Part shown: one piece after another, positions 36,615-45,565 of the stretch
Layout of the letters: each line of letters begins with the position of its first letter
Numbering within the stretch: the stretch's first letter is position 1
Assembly: GCA_015709695.1 (NCBI GenBank)
Contig: CP054183.1
Span: forward strand, 992,001-1,056,000
Source of the DNA: Gammaproteobacteria bacterium
Lineage (GTDB): Bacteria; Pseudomonadota; Gammaproteobacteria; Steroidobacterales; GCA-2729495
DNA: 64,000 nucleotides
Direction of reading: 5' to 3'
Notes under the pieces: generated by a model
The model's database searches: none
Told to the model about the DNA's origin: nothing
Seen by the model: only the letters and a program-made list of their open reading frames with translations
Position numbers and translations under genes: made by a program

Positions 36615-37358
36615 TCAGCGTGCTGCGGGCAGGTCCAGCTTCCGGCCGATGACCGCGCCGGCGCCGGCCTTGCCCTCGAGCAGTGCCCGCAGGTAATCCG
36701 GTGCGATGAAGTGGCAGTAGTGCACGCCGCGGAAGCGCTCCGGCATCGCCGCGAAGCGGGGGTCGAGGAAATCGACGATGAATCCCTTGCTGTGGATCCG
36801 CAGGCTGCCATCGGCATCCACCGTCGCCAGCGTGAACGGTGCCAGCCAGTCCGGGCCGGTCATGCCCGGCTGCTGTTCGTTGACGACGACCTCGTCGGGG
36901 TCGAGCACCACGCGCGGAAAGGCCGGGTGTGGCACCTGGCGGGCAACCAGGGCGAGGACCGCGCGGTTCATGTCCTGGCAGCGGCCATCGGGCCCGGCGC
37001 TGCCGGGGCCGAAGGCCTGCAGGAGATGGTCGCTGCTCTTCAGCTTGCAGGAGATGCCGAGGGGTTTGCCGTCGGCATCCATCCAGTCGAACTGCTGCAG
37101 TGTCGGCCCGGCGATCAGCGCCTTGGACCTGACGAAGTCCTGGAAATCGCGGTGCACCACGAGCTGCATCGGCAGGCTGCTGCGGCTGACCACGCGCTCG
37201 GCGGCAAGGCAGTAGTCTCCGGCCTGCGGCAAGGCCTGCAGCGCCGGGTCAGCTTCCGGCAGGGAGGTCGTGCTGCAGGCAGCGGGCAGGGCGCAGGCCG
37301 TGACGATCAGCAGCTGCGCAAGGACAGGCCCCGGGACGATCCGGCGGAAGCAGCTCAT
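36615..37358 (-). CDS. Hypothetical exported protein, probable lipoprotein
   Basis: Protein of 247 residues. A hydrophobic N-terminus holds two Cys that could be a lipobox (LIVTAC and LPAAC), followed by a soluble domain with DYCLAAERVVSRS, WMDADGKPLGISCKLKSSDHL and a C-terminal GVHYCHFIAPDYLRALL. Some Cys may form disulfides. I do not recognise a family. Convergent with ispA (7 bases between stops). Confidence 0.65.
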   Translation of the reverse strand: MSCFRRIVPGPVLAQLLIVTACALPAACSTTSLPEADPALQALPQAGDYCLAAERVVSRSSLPMQLVVHRDFQDFVRSKALIAGPTLQQFDWMDADGKPLGISCKLKSSDHLLQAFGPGSAGPDGRCQDMNRAVLALVARQVPHPAFPRVVLDPDEVVVNEQQPGMTGPDWLAPFTLATVDADGSLRIHSKGFIVDFLDPRFAAMPERFRGVHYCHFIAPDYLRALLEGKAGAGAVIGRKLDLPAAR

Positions 37359-37493
37359 GTGCAGGTAATCCCGACGGCTGGTGATGGCCGGATATTAGCC
37401 GCTGCGCGCGCATCCGGCGTGGACCCTGCGGATGACCGCTGCGTATACTCCGGGCCCGGCCGCGCGTGGCGCCGGCTGCGGGCAGGAGGAGCC

Positions 37494-37625
37494 ATGAGGG
37501 TGGATGTCGTCCTGGAGGCCAGTCATTCCGGCGCGAGGCTCGCCGGGCTGGTGGCGATCAACGAAGGGGTCGGTGGGTGCGCGCACAGTGTGCTGGGCGA
37601 GCGCGTCCTGCCGGCGCGCGACTGA
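37494..37625 (+). CDS. 43-residue small ORF, translationally coupled to the next membrane protein
   Basis: ATG 37494 has a strong GGCAGGAGGAGCC ribosome site. The peptide starts MRVDVVLEASHSGARLAGLV and ends ERVLPARD. The TGA stop (37623-37625) overlaps the next ATG (37625), so translation is coupled. The sequence resembles the start of a longer cytosolic enzyme (a luciferase-like monooxygenase start is conceivable), so it may be a remnant or a leader. Function unknown. Confidence 0.45.
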   Translation: MRVDVVLEASHSGARLAGLVAINEGVGGCAHSVLGERVLPARD

Positions 37626-38428
37626 TGAACCGCCGCGGCACGGCCTGGCCGCTGGTGTTGCTGGCGCTGCTGCCGGCGCTGGCGCTGGCCGCGGCGGCGG
37701 TCGGCGAACGCAGCGTGCCGGGCATCACCGCGCACCGGCTGTGGACCTTCGCGCACCTGATCCTGTTCGTCTTCTGGCTGGGCGCGGATCTCGGTGTCGT
37801 GCTCGCGGTGCGGGCGGCAGCGGCCTCGCGGCTGCTGCCCGAGCAGCGCTCGCGCACGCTGGAGCTGGCCCGCGCCATCGATCTGGCGCCACGCCTGGCT
37901 GCCAGCCTGATGCTCACGGTGGGCGGCATCCTCACCGAGTACGTCGGCATCGGCCACCCCTGGTGGCAGATGGCAGCCATCGTTGCCCTTGGCCCCGCCT
38001 GGGCAGGCCTGGTGCTGGTGGCCTGGTTCGCTGCCGGCAGCGTGGCCGGCCAGTACGCGTCACGACTGGAGGAGGGGCTGCGTCGCCTGCTGATCGTCGC
38101 GGTGCCGCTGTCGGTGGCCTGGTCCTGGTTCACCGGCCGCCTGGACACGGCGCCGTATGTGGCGGTGAAGCTGCTGCTGTTCGCGTTGCTGCTGGCCCTC
38201 GGCCTGCGGGTGAGGGCAGCCTGGCGCGTCTTCGCGGACGAGGAGCGGCGGTCGCGCGGCGGCGCCGCGGGCCAGGGCGGCGAAGTGGCCGTGGCGCGGC
38301 TCAATGCCGTCCTGCCGCTGATGCTGGCGGGCTGGCTGGCCCTGGCCGCCGCGGCCTGGCTGGGCGTCACCCGTCCCGGCGAAGTGCTGCCCTCGACGCC
38401 GGTCAGCCTTGCCGGGCTGCCTCGCTGA
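37625..38428 (+). CDS. Integral membrane protein of unknown function
   Basis: Protein of 267 residues with about seven hydrophobic helices. The first is at residues 8-26; others include FAHLILFVFWLGADLGVVLA, MAAIVALGPAWAGLVLVAWF, LLIVAVPLSVAWSWFTG, VAVKLLLFALLLALGLRV and the last near residues 230-250. HRLWTFAHLILFVFWLGAD has the look of CopD-like or DUF2269-type proteins that sit in quinone- or metal-related modules, but this is not firm. Coupled to the small ORF upstream. The 3' end overlaps the convergent BolA gene by 26 bases. Confidence 0.7.
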   Translation: MNRRGTAWPLVLLALLPALALAAAAVGERSVPGITAHRLWTFAHLILFVFWLGADLGVVLAVRAAAASRLLPEQRSRTLELARAIDLAPRLAASLMLTVGGILTEYVGIGHPWWQMAAIVALGPAWAGLVLVAWFAAGSVAGQYASRLEEGLRRLLIVAVPLSVAWSWFTGRLDTAPYVAVKLLLFALLLALGLRVRAAWRVFADEERRSRGGAAGQGGEVAVARLNAVLPLMLAGWLALAAAAWLGVTRPGEVLPSTPVSLAGLPR

Positions 38429-38690
38429 GCGTCAGGGCGACGACGGTGAGGGCGTGGATGTCGGTCTGCATCAGCTCACCCACCGCGGCGTAGACCAGCC
38501 TGTGCCGCTGCAGGGCGCCGAGCCCGGAGAAGCGCTCGCTCACCACCCGCACGCGGAAGTGTCCGCGTCCGTCGCGGGCACCTTCATGGCCGATGTGCAG
38601 GTGGCCTTCGTCCTCGATCACCAGTTCCTGCGGCTGCAGGCTGGCGCTGATGCGGGCATGGATGGCAGCGCGGCGTTCCGCGGCGTTCAC
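38403..38690 (-). CDS. BolA family protein
   Basis: Protein of 95 residues: [20 protein letters not shown] (with His in the GHLHIGH segment) and [21 protein letters not shown] match the BolA fold with its helix-turn-helix-like motif. Family members bind monothiol glutaredoxins and [2Fe-2S] clusters. It overlaps the YciI stop by four bases, so it is the last gene of yciB-yciI-bolA. Confidence 0.9.
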   Translation of the reverse strand: MNAAERRAAIHARISASLQPQELVIEDEGHLHIGHEGARDGRGHFRVRVVSERFSGLGALQRHRLVYAAVGELMQTDIHALTVVALTLSEAARQG

Positions 38691-38986
38691 GGCAGCACCT
38701 GGCGAAACGGCTTGACGGCCACCCGCGCATAGACCCCGGCCGCGCAGTAGGGATCCTGGTCGGCCCAGCGCCGGGCCGCCTCGAGCGACTCGAATTCGGC
38801 GACGACCAGGCTGCCGGTGAAGCCCGCGGGCCCGGGGTCCGGGGCATCGAGCGCCGGATGCGGCCCCGCCAGCACCAGGCGGCCTTCGTCGCGCAGCTGC
38901 TCGAGGCGCTTCAGGTGGGCCGGCCGCGCCTGCCTGCGTCCGGGCAGGCTGTCCGCGGCATCTTCCGCGATGATGGCATAGAGCAT
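38687..38986 (-). CDS. YciI family protein
   Basis: Protein of 99 residues with the ferredoxin-like YciI fold: [52 protein letters not shown] and [17 protein letters not shown]. The His and Asp of the putative site (GPHPA, ADQDPY) are present. Function of the family is unsettled. Lies between yciB (2 bases) and bolA (4-base overlap), an order widespread in proteobacteria. Confidence 0.9.
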   Translation of the reverse strand: MLYAIIAEDAADSLPGRRQARPAHLKRLEQLRDEGRLVLAGPHPALDAPDPGPAGFTGSLVVAEFESLEAARRWADQDPYCAAGVYARVAVKPFRQVLP

Positions 38987-38988
38987 GG

Positions 38989-39537
38989 TCAACCCCCGTC
39001 CCTGGCTTCGTGGCGCGACAGCCAGAACGCCTGCACCAGCGCGAACAGCAGGGTCAGCCCGGTCAGCCCGAACAGCTTGAAATTCACCCAGACATCCTCC
39101 GGGAAGCTGTAGGCCACGTACAGGTTGAGCGCGCCGACCAGCGCGAAGAATGCCACCCACATGATGTTCAGCGTGCGCCAGTCGTCCGCGGGGATGCTGA
39201 GCGCGTCCTTGCTGGCCGATTCCACGAAGCGCTGTGCGATCGGCTTCGCGCCGATGAACTGGCTGCCAAGGAAGACGATGGCGAAGACCCAGAACAGGAT
39301 GGTCGGCTTCCACTTGAAGATGAGCTCGTTGCGCAGCAACAGGCTGATGCCGCCGAGGCCCACCACCAGGCCGGCGGAGATCAGCGTCATGCGATGGACG
39401 CGGCGAGTGATCAGCCAGGTCAGCGCGACCTGCAGGGTCATCGCCACCATCATCACGGCAATGGCGGTGCGGAAGTCGCTGAACTTGTAGGCGACGTAGA
39501 AAAGGACGACGGGCAGCAGGTCGATGAGTGATTGCAT
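38989..39537 (-). CDS. yciB: Inner-membrane-spanning protein YciB (septation protein A family)
   Basis: Protein of 182 residues with five membrane helices. [61 protein letters not shown] and [19 protein letters not shown] match the IspZ/YciB family, which is linked to envelope synthesis and cell division. First gene of yciB-yciI-bolA. ATG 39537 begins the conserved N-terminus. Confidence 0.92.
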   Translation of the reverse strand: MQSLIDLLPVVLFYVAYKFSDFRTAIAVMMVAMTLQVALTWLITRRVHRMTLISAGLVVGLGGISLLLRNELIFKWKPTILFWVFAIVFLGSQFIGAKPIAQRFVESASKDALSIPADDWRTLNIMWVAFFALVGALNLYVAYSFPEDVWVNFKLFGLTGLTLLFALVQAFWLSRHEARDGG

Positions 39538-39606
39538 GGCAGGAGCCGTTTCGGTGGCGCCGATGATAGCGAAAATTCCCGGCGCCGGTGGCCTGCCCTG
39601 ACTAGA

Positions 39607-40236
39607 ATGGCGGCCGTGACCCAGCGTTTCATCATGCACGCCGACAATCCGCAGCGCCGCCTGGTGCAGCAGGCGGTCGCTATCCTGCGCGACGGCGGCC
39701 TGATGGTCTACCCCACGGATTCCTCCTATGCCTTCGGTTGCCAGATGGGTGCACGCGACGCCGTGGCGCGCATCGAACGGCTGCGCCAGACCGGCAAGGA
39801 CCACAACTTCACCCTGGTGTGCCGCGACCTCTCGGAGATCGCCACCTATGCGCGGGTGGAGGACTGGGCATACCGGCTGCTGCGCGCGCGCACGCCGGGT
39901 CCCTATACCTTCATCCTGCCGGCGACGCGCGAAGTGCCGCGCCGCCTGCAGAATCCGCGGCGCCGCACCATCGGCATCCGCGTGCCCGACCACCCGGTGC
40001 CGCTGGCCATCCTCGGTGAACTGGGTGAACCCATCATGAGCTCGACGCTGATCCTGCCCGGCGATGCCATGCCGCTCAACGATCCCGAGCAGATCTACGC
40101 GCGGCTGCGTGGCCAGGTGGACCTGGTGATCGAGAGCGGCAATTGCAGCGTCGAGCCGACCTCGGTCGTCGACCTGATCGCCGGCTTCCCCCGCGTGCTG
40201 CGGCAGGGCCGCGGCGACACCGCGGCGTTCAGCTGA
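39607..40236 (+). CDS. yciO: YciO/YrdC/Sua5 family RNA-binding protein (threonylcarbamoyl-AMP synthase-like)
   Basis: Protein of about 209 residues. HADNPQRRLVQQAVAILRDG and MVYPTDSSYAFGCQMG match YciO closely, with PTDSSYA at the nucleotide site and RRTIGIRVPDHP in the middle. YciO relatives bind ATP and RNA; the canonical TsaC/Sua5 makes threonylcarbamoyl-AMP for t6A37, and whether YciO can replace it is not clear. The start may be ATG 39607 or GTG 39616. Divergent from yciB. Confidence 0.88.
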   Translation: MAAVTQRFIMHADNPQRRLVQQAVAILRDGGLMVYPTDSSYAFGCQMGARDAVARIERLRQTGKDHNFTLVCRDLSEIATYARVEDWAYRLLRARTPGPYTFILPATREVPRRLQNPRRRTIGIRVPDHPVPLAILGELGEPIMSSTLILPGDAMPLNDPEQIYARLRGQVDLVIESGNCSVEPTSVVDLIAGFPRVLRQGRGDTAAFS

Positions 40237-40268
40237 TTCCCGGCGGCATCGCCCCGTATACTCCACCG

Positions 40269-40940
40269 ATGGACGCAGGGAACGCCCCGGAATTCATCCG
40301 CATGATTGCCGTGGGCGCCATCCCGGTGATCTTCGCCATCACCCTGCACGAGGTCGGGCACGGCTGGATGGCGCGTCGTTACGGCGATCGGACCGCCGAG
40401 ATGCTGGGCCGCCTCAGCCTCAACCCGCTGCGCCACGTCGATCCGCTGGGCACGGTGGTAGTGCCGTTGCTGACGCTGTGGATGGGTGGCCTGCTGTTCG
40501 GCTGGGCGAAGCCGGTGCCGATCAATCCGCGCGCGATGCGCAACCCGAAGCGGGCGATGATCGCCGTGGCCGCAGCCGGCCCGGGTGCAAACCTGCTGAT
40601 GGCGATCGGCTGGGCAGCGTCGCTGCACCTGGCGGCCGGACTGGCGCAGTGGGCGCCGGTGGCCGCGGATTTCCTCGCGCGCATGGCGAGGCTTGGCGTG
40701 TCATTCAACGTGTTGCTGGGCATTTTTAACCTGCTTCCTGTGCCGCCTCTCGATGGCGGCCGGGTGCTGCGCGGCCTGGTGCCCGAGTCCATCGGGCGCC
40801 GGCTCGATGCCATCGAACCCTACGGCCTTATAATCATCCTGGGATTGCTGCTTCTCGGTGTGCTCAACGACGTGCTGTGGCCGCTGTTCGCGGTGGTGCG
40901 GGATCTGGTGTTGCTGGTCGCTGGCGTGAAAGGCGGTTGA
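40269..40940 (+). CDS. Site-2 protease family (M50) membrane metalloprotease
   Basis: Protein of 223 residues with about five membrane helices. The zinc motif HEVGH is at residues 27-31 (FAITLHEVGHGWMARRYGD), and the third ligand Asp is in NLLPVPPLDGGR (about residues 153-164). There is no PDZ domain, so it is of the short S2P class. The surrounding order, M50 peptidase then scpA-scpB-rluB, is conserved. Substrate unknown. Confidence 0.9.
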   Translation: MDAGNAPEFIRMIAVGAIPVIFAITLHEVGHGWMARRYGDRTAEMLGRLSLNPLRHVDPLGTVVVPLLTLWMGGLLFGWAKPVPINPRAMRNPKRAMIAVAAAGPGANLLMAIGWAASLHLAAGLAQWAPVAADFLARMARLGVSFNVLLGIFNLLPVPPLDGGRVLRGLVPESIGRRLDAIEPYGLIIILGLLLLGVLNDVLWPLFAVVRDLVLLVAGVKGG

Positions 40941-40942
40941 CG

Positions 40943-41878
40943 ATGTCCATGGCCGAGGTGGCAGGCGAGCCCGCGCTGACGGTGGTCGACAACACCACCG
41001 GGCCGGCCGGGGTGTTCCTGCCGGAACAGCCGGGTGGCCAGCCCGCGCAGGGCGAGATGCCGTTCGCCGTCGTCGAGGGCCAGCCGGTCACCGAGCTGCC
41101 GCGCGACCTCTACATCCCGCCCTATGCGCTGGAGGTGTTCCTCGAGGCCTTCGAGGGCCCCCTCGACCTGCTGCTCTACCTGATCCGCCGCCAGAACCTC
41201 GACATCCTCGACATCCCGATCGCGGAGATCACGCGCCAGTACGTCAACTACATCGAGGTGATGAAGGAGCTGCAGCTGGAACTGGCGGGAGAGTACCTGC
41301 TCATGGCTGCCATGCTGGCGGAGATCAAGTCGCGGATGCTGCTGCCACGACCCGAGTCGCTGGACGAGGAGGAGGCCGACCCGCGCGCGGAACTGGTGCG
41401 CAGGCTGCAGCAGTACGAGCGCTTCAAGCAGGCGGCCGAAGCCATGGACCAGCTGCCCCGCCTGGAGCGCGACACCTTCCAGGCGAGCGCCGGGTTGCGG
41501 GAGCGGCCGGTGGTGGTGAAACTCCCCGACGTGACGCTCAAGGAAATGCTGCTGGCGTTCCAGGAAGTGCTGCAGCGGGCCGACATGTTCGCCCGCCACC
41601 ATATCCAGCGCGAACCGCTGTCCGTGCGCCAGCGCATGTCCGAGGTGCTGTCCCGCCTCAACCAGGGTGGCTTCGAGGAATTCCACCGCCTTTTCGAACC
41701 CCGCGAGGGACGCATGGGCGTGACGGTGACCTTCCTCGCCATGCTGGAGCTGCTGAAGGAATCCCTCATCGAAATCGTCCAGTCCGAGCCGTTCGCACCC
41801 ATTCACGTGCGCATTGCCACGGCAGCCGGGCCGGAAGCGCCGGGGCTGCCCGGCGGCGCCAACGAGCATCCGGAGTAG
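40943..41878 (+). CDS. scpA: Segregation and condensation protein A
   Basis: Kleisin of 311 residues that bridges SMC heads with ScpB. The conserved start EVFLEAFEGPLDLLLYLIRR begins at about residue 63, and YLLMAAMLAEIKSRMLLPR follows. The first 55 residues are a low-complexity extension not needed for the fold (GPAGVFLPEQPGGQPAQ), so the true start could be further in. Starts 2 bases after the M50 stop and ends 6 bases before scpB. No smc gene in the window. Confidence 0.92.
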   Translation: MSMAEVAGEPALTVVDNTTGPAGVFLPEQPGGQPAQGEMPFAVVEGQPVTELPRDLYIPPYALEVFLEAFEGPLDLLLYLIRRQNLDILDIPIAEITRQYVNYIEVMKELQLELAGEYLLMAAMLAEIKSRMLLPRPESLDEEEADPRAELVRRLQQYERFKQAAEAMDQLPRLERDTFQASAGLRERPVVVKLPDVTLKEMLLAFQEVLQRADMFARHHIQREPLSVRQRMSEVLSRLNQGGFEEFHRLFEPREGRMGVTVTFLAMLELLKESLIEIVQSEPFAPIHVRIATAAGPEAPGLPGGANEHPE

Positions 41879-41884
41879 CCGACC

Positions 41885-42640
41885 ATGGAGAAGAACGAGA
41901 TCAAGCACGTGATCGAAGCGGCCCTGCTGGCGGCGGGCAGGCCGCTGACGCTGGACCAGCTGCGCGGGCTGTTCGGAGAGGAGTCCCCGCTGGAGCGCAC
42001 CGAGCTGCGGGCCGCCCTCGACGAGCTGCAGCAGGATTACGACGGGCGCGGCATCATGGTCAACGAGGTGGCGAGCGGATTTCGCATCGAAGTGCGCCCG
42101 GCCATGGCGCCCTGGCTCGGGCGGCTGTGGGAAGAGCGCCCGCCGCGCTATTCGCGCGCGCTGATGGAGACGCTGGCCATCGTCGCCTACCGCCAGCCCG
42201 TGACCCGGGGTGACGTCGAGCAGATCCGCGGAGTCGTCGTCACCACCAACATCATGCGCACGCTCATGGAGCGGGGCTGGATCAAGGTGGTGGGCTATCG
42301 CGACGTGCCCGGCAAGCCGGCCATGTACGGCACCACGCGCGAGTTCCTCGACTACTTCGGCCTGCGCCACCTGGAGGACCTGCCGCCGCTGGCGGAGATC
42401 CGTGACCTGGACCGGCTCACCGCGCAGCTGGACCTGGGCGAAGGCGGGTTCGCCGCGGAGGCCGCGCCGGGCACGGCCGAGCCCCTGGTGCGCCCGCTGG
42501 ACCCGCATCTGCCGGCAGAGCCGGCCACAGTGGCTTCGATTGCCGAGGCGCGGGCTGCGGCGCTGGTGGCCCACGTCGAGGTGGCCGCCGGGACGGACGC
42601 GGCGGAATCGGCCGACGTCATACCGCTGCAGGTCCGCTGA
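41885..42640 (+). CDS. scpB: Segregation and condensation protein B
   Basis: Protein of 251 residues: two winged helices (IKHVIEAALLAAGRPLTLDQL; YSRALMETLAIVAYRQPVTR) with GDVEQIRGV and YGTTREFLDYFGLRHLEDLP. Residues after 190 are a loose Ala/Glu-rich tail. It completes the SMC-kleisin complex with ScpA. The ribosome-site-like GAGTAGCCGACC precedes ATG 41885. Confidence 0.93.
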   Translation: MEKNEIKHVIEAALLAAGRPLTLDQLRGLFGEESPLERTELRAALDELQQDYDGRGIMVNEVASGFRIEVRPAMAPWLGRLWEERPPRYSRALMETLAIVAYRQPVTRGDVEQIRGVVVTTNIMRTLMERGWIKVVGYRDVPGKPAMYGTTREFLDYFGLRHLEDLPPLAEIRDLDRLTAQLDLGEGGFAAEAAPGTAEPLVRPLDPHLPAEPATVASIAEARAAALVAHVEVAAGTDAAESADVIPLQVR

Positions 42641-42673
42641 GCTGCCGCCGCGCGCGGCGCTGGGCCGGCCGCC

Positions 42674-43435
42674 ATGGCGGAGAGGTTGCAGAAATTCCTG
42701 GCGGCGGCAGGCCTCGGCTCGCGTCGCGAGATCGAGGGCTGGATCGCCGCCGGCCGCCTGCGCGTCAACGGCAAGCTGGCCAGCCTCGGGCAGAAGGTCA
42801 GTGGCAGCGAGCGCATCACCCTCGACGGGCAGCCACTGCGCGGTGTGTCGCGGCGGCGCCGGCCGAAGCCCCGGGCGATCGTCTATCACAAGCCGGTGGG
42901 CGAGGTGTGCACCCGCACCGATCCGGAGGCCCGTCCGACCGTCTTCCAGTCGCTGCCGCGGGCGAACGGTGCCCGCTGGATCAGCGTCGGACGGCTCGAT
43001 ATCGATACCTCGGGCCTGCTGCTGTTCACCACTGATGGCGAGCTGGCCCACGCACTGATGCACCCATCGAGCGGGCTGGAGCGCGAATACGCCGTGCGGG
43101 TCCGCGGTGTCGTCACCGAGGACGTGCTGCAGTTGTTGTGCGAGGGATTGCAGCTCGACGACGGACCGGGGCGCTTCGCGTCCGTTGCGGCCGAAGGCGG
43201 CGAGGGCGCCAACCGCTGGTACAAGGTGTGCGTGGCCGAGGGCCGCAACCGCATCGTCAGGCGCCTGTGGGAGGCGGTCGGCTGCCAGGTCAGCCGGCTG
43301 ATCCGCGTGCGCTTCGGACCGGTGCGGCTGCCCCGTCACCTGCCGCGCGGGCGCTTCGCCGAGATGAGCCCGCAGCAGCTCGCCGGCCTCTACGCGGCAG
43401 CGGGCCTGCCGGCGCCCGGCGCGGACGCGGGCTGA
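42674..43435 (+). CDS. rluB: 23S rRNA pseudouridine synthase RluB
   Basis: Protein of 253 residues that makes pseudouridine 2605 (E. coli numbering) in 23S rRNA. An S4 domain is at the N-terminus (RLQKFLAAAGLGSRREIEGW), and the catalytic Asp is in GRLDIDTSGLLLFTTDGELA (about residues 112-131). RNRIVRRLWEAVGCQVSRL matches RluB/RluE/RluF. Order scpA-scpB-rluB is conserved in gammaproteobacteria. Confidence 0.92.
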   Translation: MAERLQKFLAAAGLGSRREIEGWIAAGRLRVNGKLASLGQKVSGSERITLDGQPLRGVSRRRRPKPRAIVYHKPVGEVCTRTDPEARPTVFQSLPRANGARWISVGRLDIDTSGLLLFTTDGELAHALMHPSSGLEREYAVRVRGVVTEDVLQLLCEGLQLDDGPGRFASVAAEGGEGANRWYKVCVAEGRNRIVRRLWEAVGCQVSRLIRVRFGPVRLPRHLPRGRFAEMSPQQLAGLYAAAGLPAPGADAG

Positions 43436-43447
43436 GGCCGCGCGGGC

Positions 43448-44203
43448 CTACTGGCAGTCGAGGCTCTGGCCGGTGCAGCCGACGCTGTCCGGCCCCATCA
43501 GGTAGAGGTAAGGCCCCATGATGCGGGCCGGCTCCGGGCGGGCATCGGGCAGTTCGGCCGGGTAGGCGTGCCGACGCATGGCGGTGCGCGTGCCGCCCGG
43601 GTTGATGCAGTTGACGCGGATGCGGGTGACGTCGCGGGTCTCGTCGGCCAGCACCTGCGCCAGGCCCTCGATGCCGAATTTCGACACCGCATACGCGCCC
43701 CAGTAGGCGCGACCATGCCGGCCCACGCCACTGCTGGTGAAGACCACCGAGGCATCGGCCGATTCGCGCAGCAGCGGCATCAGCTGCTGGGTGAGCACGA
43801 AAGGCGCCGTCAGGTTCAGGTGCAGCACCTGGTGCCAGGTGCCGACATCGTACTGCTCGATGGGAGTGCGGTCCCCGAGCATCGCCGCGTTGTGCAGCAG
43901 GCCGTCGAGGCGGCCATAGGTCGCGCGCAGCTGCGCCACGAGGTCGAAGTACGCCGGACCCTGCGCCTTTGCCAGGTCCATCACCGCGATCGAGGGCCGG
44001 GGATGGCCCGCGGCGACGATCGCGTCGTGTACCGACTCGAGGTTCCGCGTGGTCCGGCCGAGCAGGATGAGTGTCGCGCCGTGGGCGGCGAAGGCCTGGG
44101 CTGCCGCCGCGCCGATGCCCGAGCCCGCGCCGGTGACGAGGATGACGCGCCCGTCGAGCAGTTGCGGGTGCGGCTGGTAGTTGCGGTGGTCGATACGGCT
44201 CAT
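43448..44203 (-). CDS. yciK: YciK-like SDR family oxidoreductase
   Basis: Protein of 251 residues. The cofactor motif TGAGSGIGAA is at about residues 24-33; a Ser (FTSSGVGRHG), and Tyr and Lys in YWGAYAVSKFG complete the catalytic set. LLHNAAMLG is the NNAG-type motif. Similar in style to E. coli YciK. Pseudomonas places this gene beside ubiG and gph/mupP, and the same neighbourhood is seen here with rmuC in between. Substrate unknown. Confidence 0.86.
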   Translation of the reverse strand: MSRIDHRNYQPHPQLLDGRVILVTGAGSGIGAAAAQAFAAHGATLILLGRTTRNLESVHDAIVAAGHPRPSIAVMDLAKAQGPAYFDLVAQLRATYGRLDGLLHNAAMLGDRTPIEQYDVGTWHQVLHLNLTAPFVLTQQLMPLLRESADASVVFTSSGVGRHGRAYWGAYAVSKFGIEGLAQVLADETRDVTRIRVNCINPGGTRTAMRRHAYPAELPDARPEPARIMGPYLYLMGPDSVGCTGQSLDCQ

Positions 44204-44224
44204 GTCGGTCGAATCCAGTGCCGC

Positions 44225-45565
44225 TCAGTGCGGGCGTGGCAGGTCGTCGCTCTCGGCGGCCGGCTCCGGATCGCCGGATTCCGTAGCGCCTGACGTGGGA
44301 GGTGGCAGCGGCTCGCGCGGCGTGGTTTCCACCTGCTGGGGCGCATCGAGCTGCTGGCGGCTGCTGATGCCGAGTTCCGTGAGGCGGCGCGCGCCGGGCA
44401 GCACCTTGCGCTCCAGCGAGCCGACGGCGTCGTTGAAGGCCTTCACGCCACCCTCGATCTGCTTGCCGAGGCGTGCCATGTGGCCAATGAAGGGTGCCAG
44501 GCGGTCGTAGAGATCCTGGCCCAGGCGGCGGATCTCCTCGGCATTGCGCTCCAGTGACAGTTGCCGCCAGCCATAGGCGATCGCCTTGAGGAGCGCCACC
44601 AGGCTCGATGGCGTGGTCAGAACCACCTTGTTGCGCAGCGCATCCTCGAGCAGGCCCGGGTTCTCCCCCAGCGCCGCCGAGAGGAACTGGTCGCCCGGGA
44701 TGAAGAGGATGACGAACTCGGGGCTCTCGGGGAACTGTGCCCAGTAGGCCTTGGCCGAGAGCTCGCGCACGCGGTCGGCGACCTTGCGCGCATGCCGCTG
44801 GAGCGCGGCGCGCCGCTCCTGGTCGCTGCCGGCCTCCATGGCCTCGATGTAGGCGTCCAGCGGCGTCTTCACGTCCACCACCAGTGCCCCGCGATCCGGC
44901 AGCCGCACCACCATGTCGGGACGCATGGTTCCATCGGCGGTATTGATCGTGGTCTGCTCGACGAAGTCGCAATGCTCCACCATGCCGGCCAGCTCCGCGA
45001 CCCGGCGCAGCGTCAGTTCGCCCCACTGGCCACGGACTTCCGGGCGGCGCAGGGCATTGACGAGGTTGCGCGTCTCGGTGTGCAGCAGCTGCTGGTCGGC
45101 GGTCATGGCCGCCAGCTGCGTGCGGATGCTGCCAAAGGCCTCGGTGCGCTCCTTCTCGATGGCCGAGATCTGCTGCGTGGTCTTCTCCAGCGCCTCGCGG
45201 ATCGGTGCCAGCAGCGCGGCGACGGCCTGTTCCCGCTCCGTCAGCTCGGCCCTGGCCTTCTCCTGGTGCATGCCGAGGTTTTCCCGGGCGAGGCGCAGGA
45301 AGGTTTCGCTGTTGCGGGTGAGGGAATCGCCGGCCAGGCGGCTGAACGCCGCACCGAGGCGTTCCTCGGCCTGGGCGACGACGGCAGCGCGCTCAGCGGA
45401 TCGCGCTTCCTCGCCCGAGAGGCGGGCGAGCAGTCCCGCCTGTTCCTGCTCGAGCTGTGCCTGGCGGCGCCCGGCCCGCAGCGAGGCCCAGAGCCAGCCG
45501 AGCAGCGCGCCCAGTGCCGCGGCCGCGAGCAGTGCAGCGAGCATGGACGTCACGTCGGGGTTCAT
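44225..45565 (-). CDS. rmuC: DNA recombination protein RmuC
   Basis: Protein of 446 residues. The N-terminal membrane segment (LLAAAALGALLGWLWASL) is followed by a long coiled coil (about residues 30-170) and the RmuC nuclease-like core: VRGQWGELTLRRVAELAGM, VVRLPDRGALVVDVKTPLDAY and AFVILFIPGDQFLSAAL-like residues around 265-280. It restrains DNA inversions at short repeats. The start overlaps the gph stop by four bases. Confidence 0.93.
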   Translation of the reverse strand: MNPDVTSMLAALLAAAALGALLGWLWASLRAGRRQAQLEQEQAGLLARLSGEEARSAERAAVVAQAEERLGAAFSRLAGDSLTRNSETFLRLARENLGMHQEKARAELTEREQAVAALLAPIREALEKTTQQISAIEKERTEAFGSIRTQLAAMTADQQLLHTETRNLVNALRRPEVRGQWGELTLRRVAELAGMVEHCDFVEQTTINTADGTMRPDMVVRLPDRGALVVDVKTPLDAYIEAMEAGSDQERRAALQRHARKVADRVRELSAKAYWAQFPESPEFVILFIPGDQFLSAALGENPGLLEDALRNKVVLTTPSSLVALLKAIAYGWRQLSLERNAEEIRRLGQDLYDRLAPFIGHMARLGKQIEGGVKAFNDAVGSLERKVLPGARRLTELGISSRQQLDAPQQVETTPREPLPPPTSGATESGDPEPAAESDDLPRPH

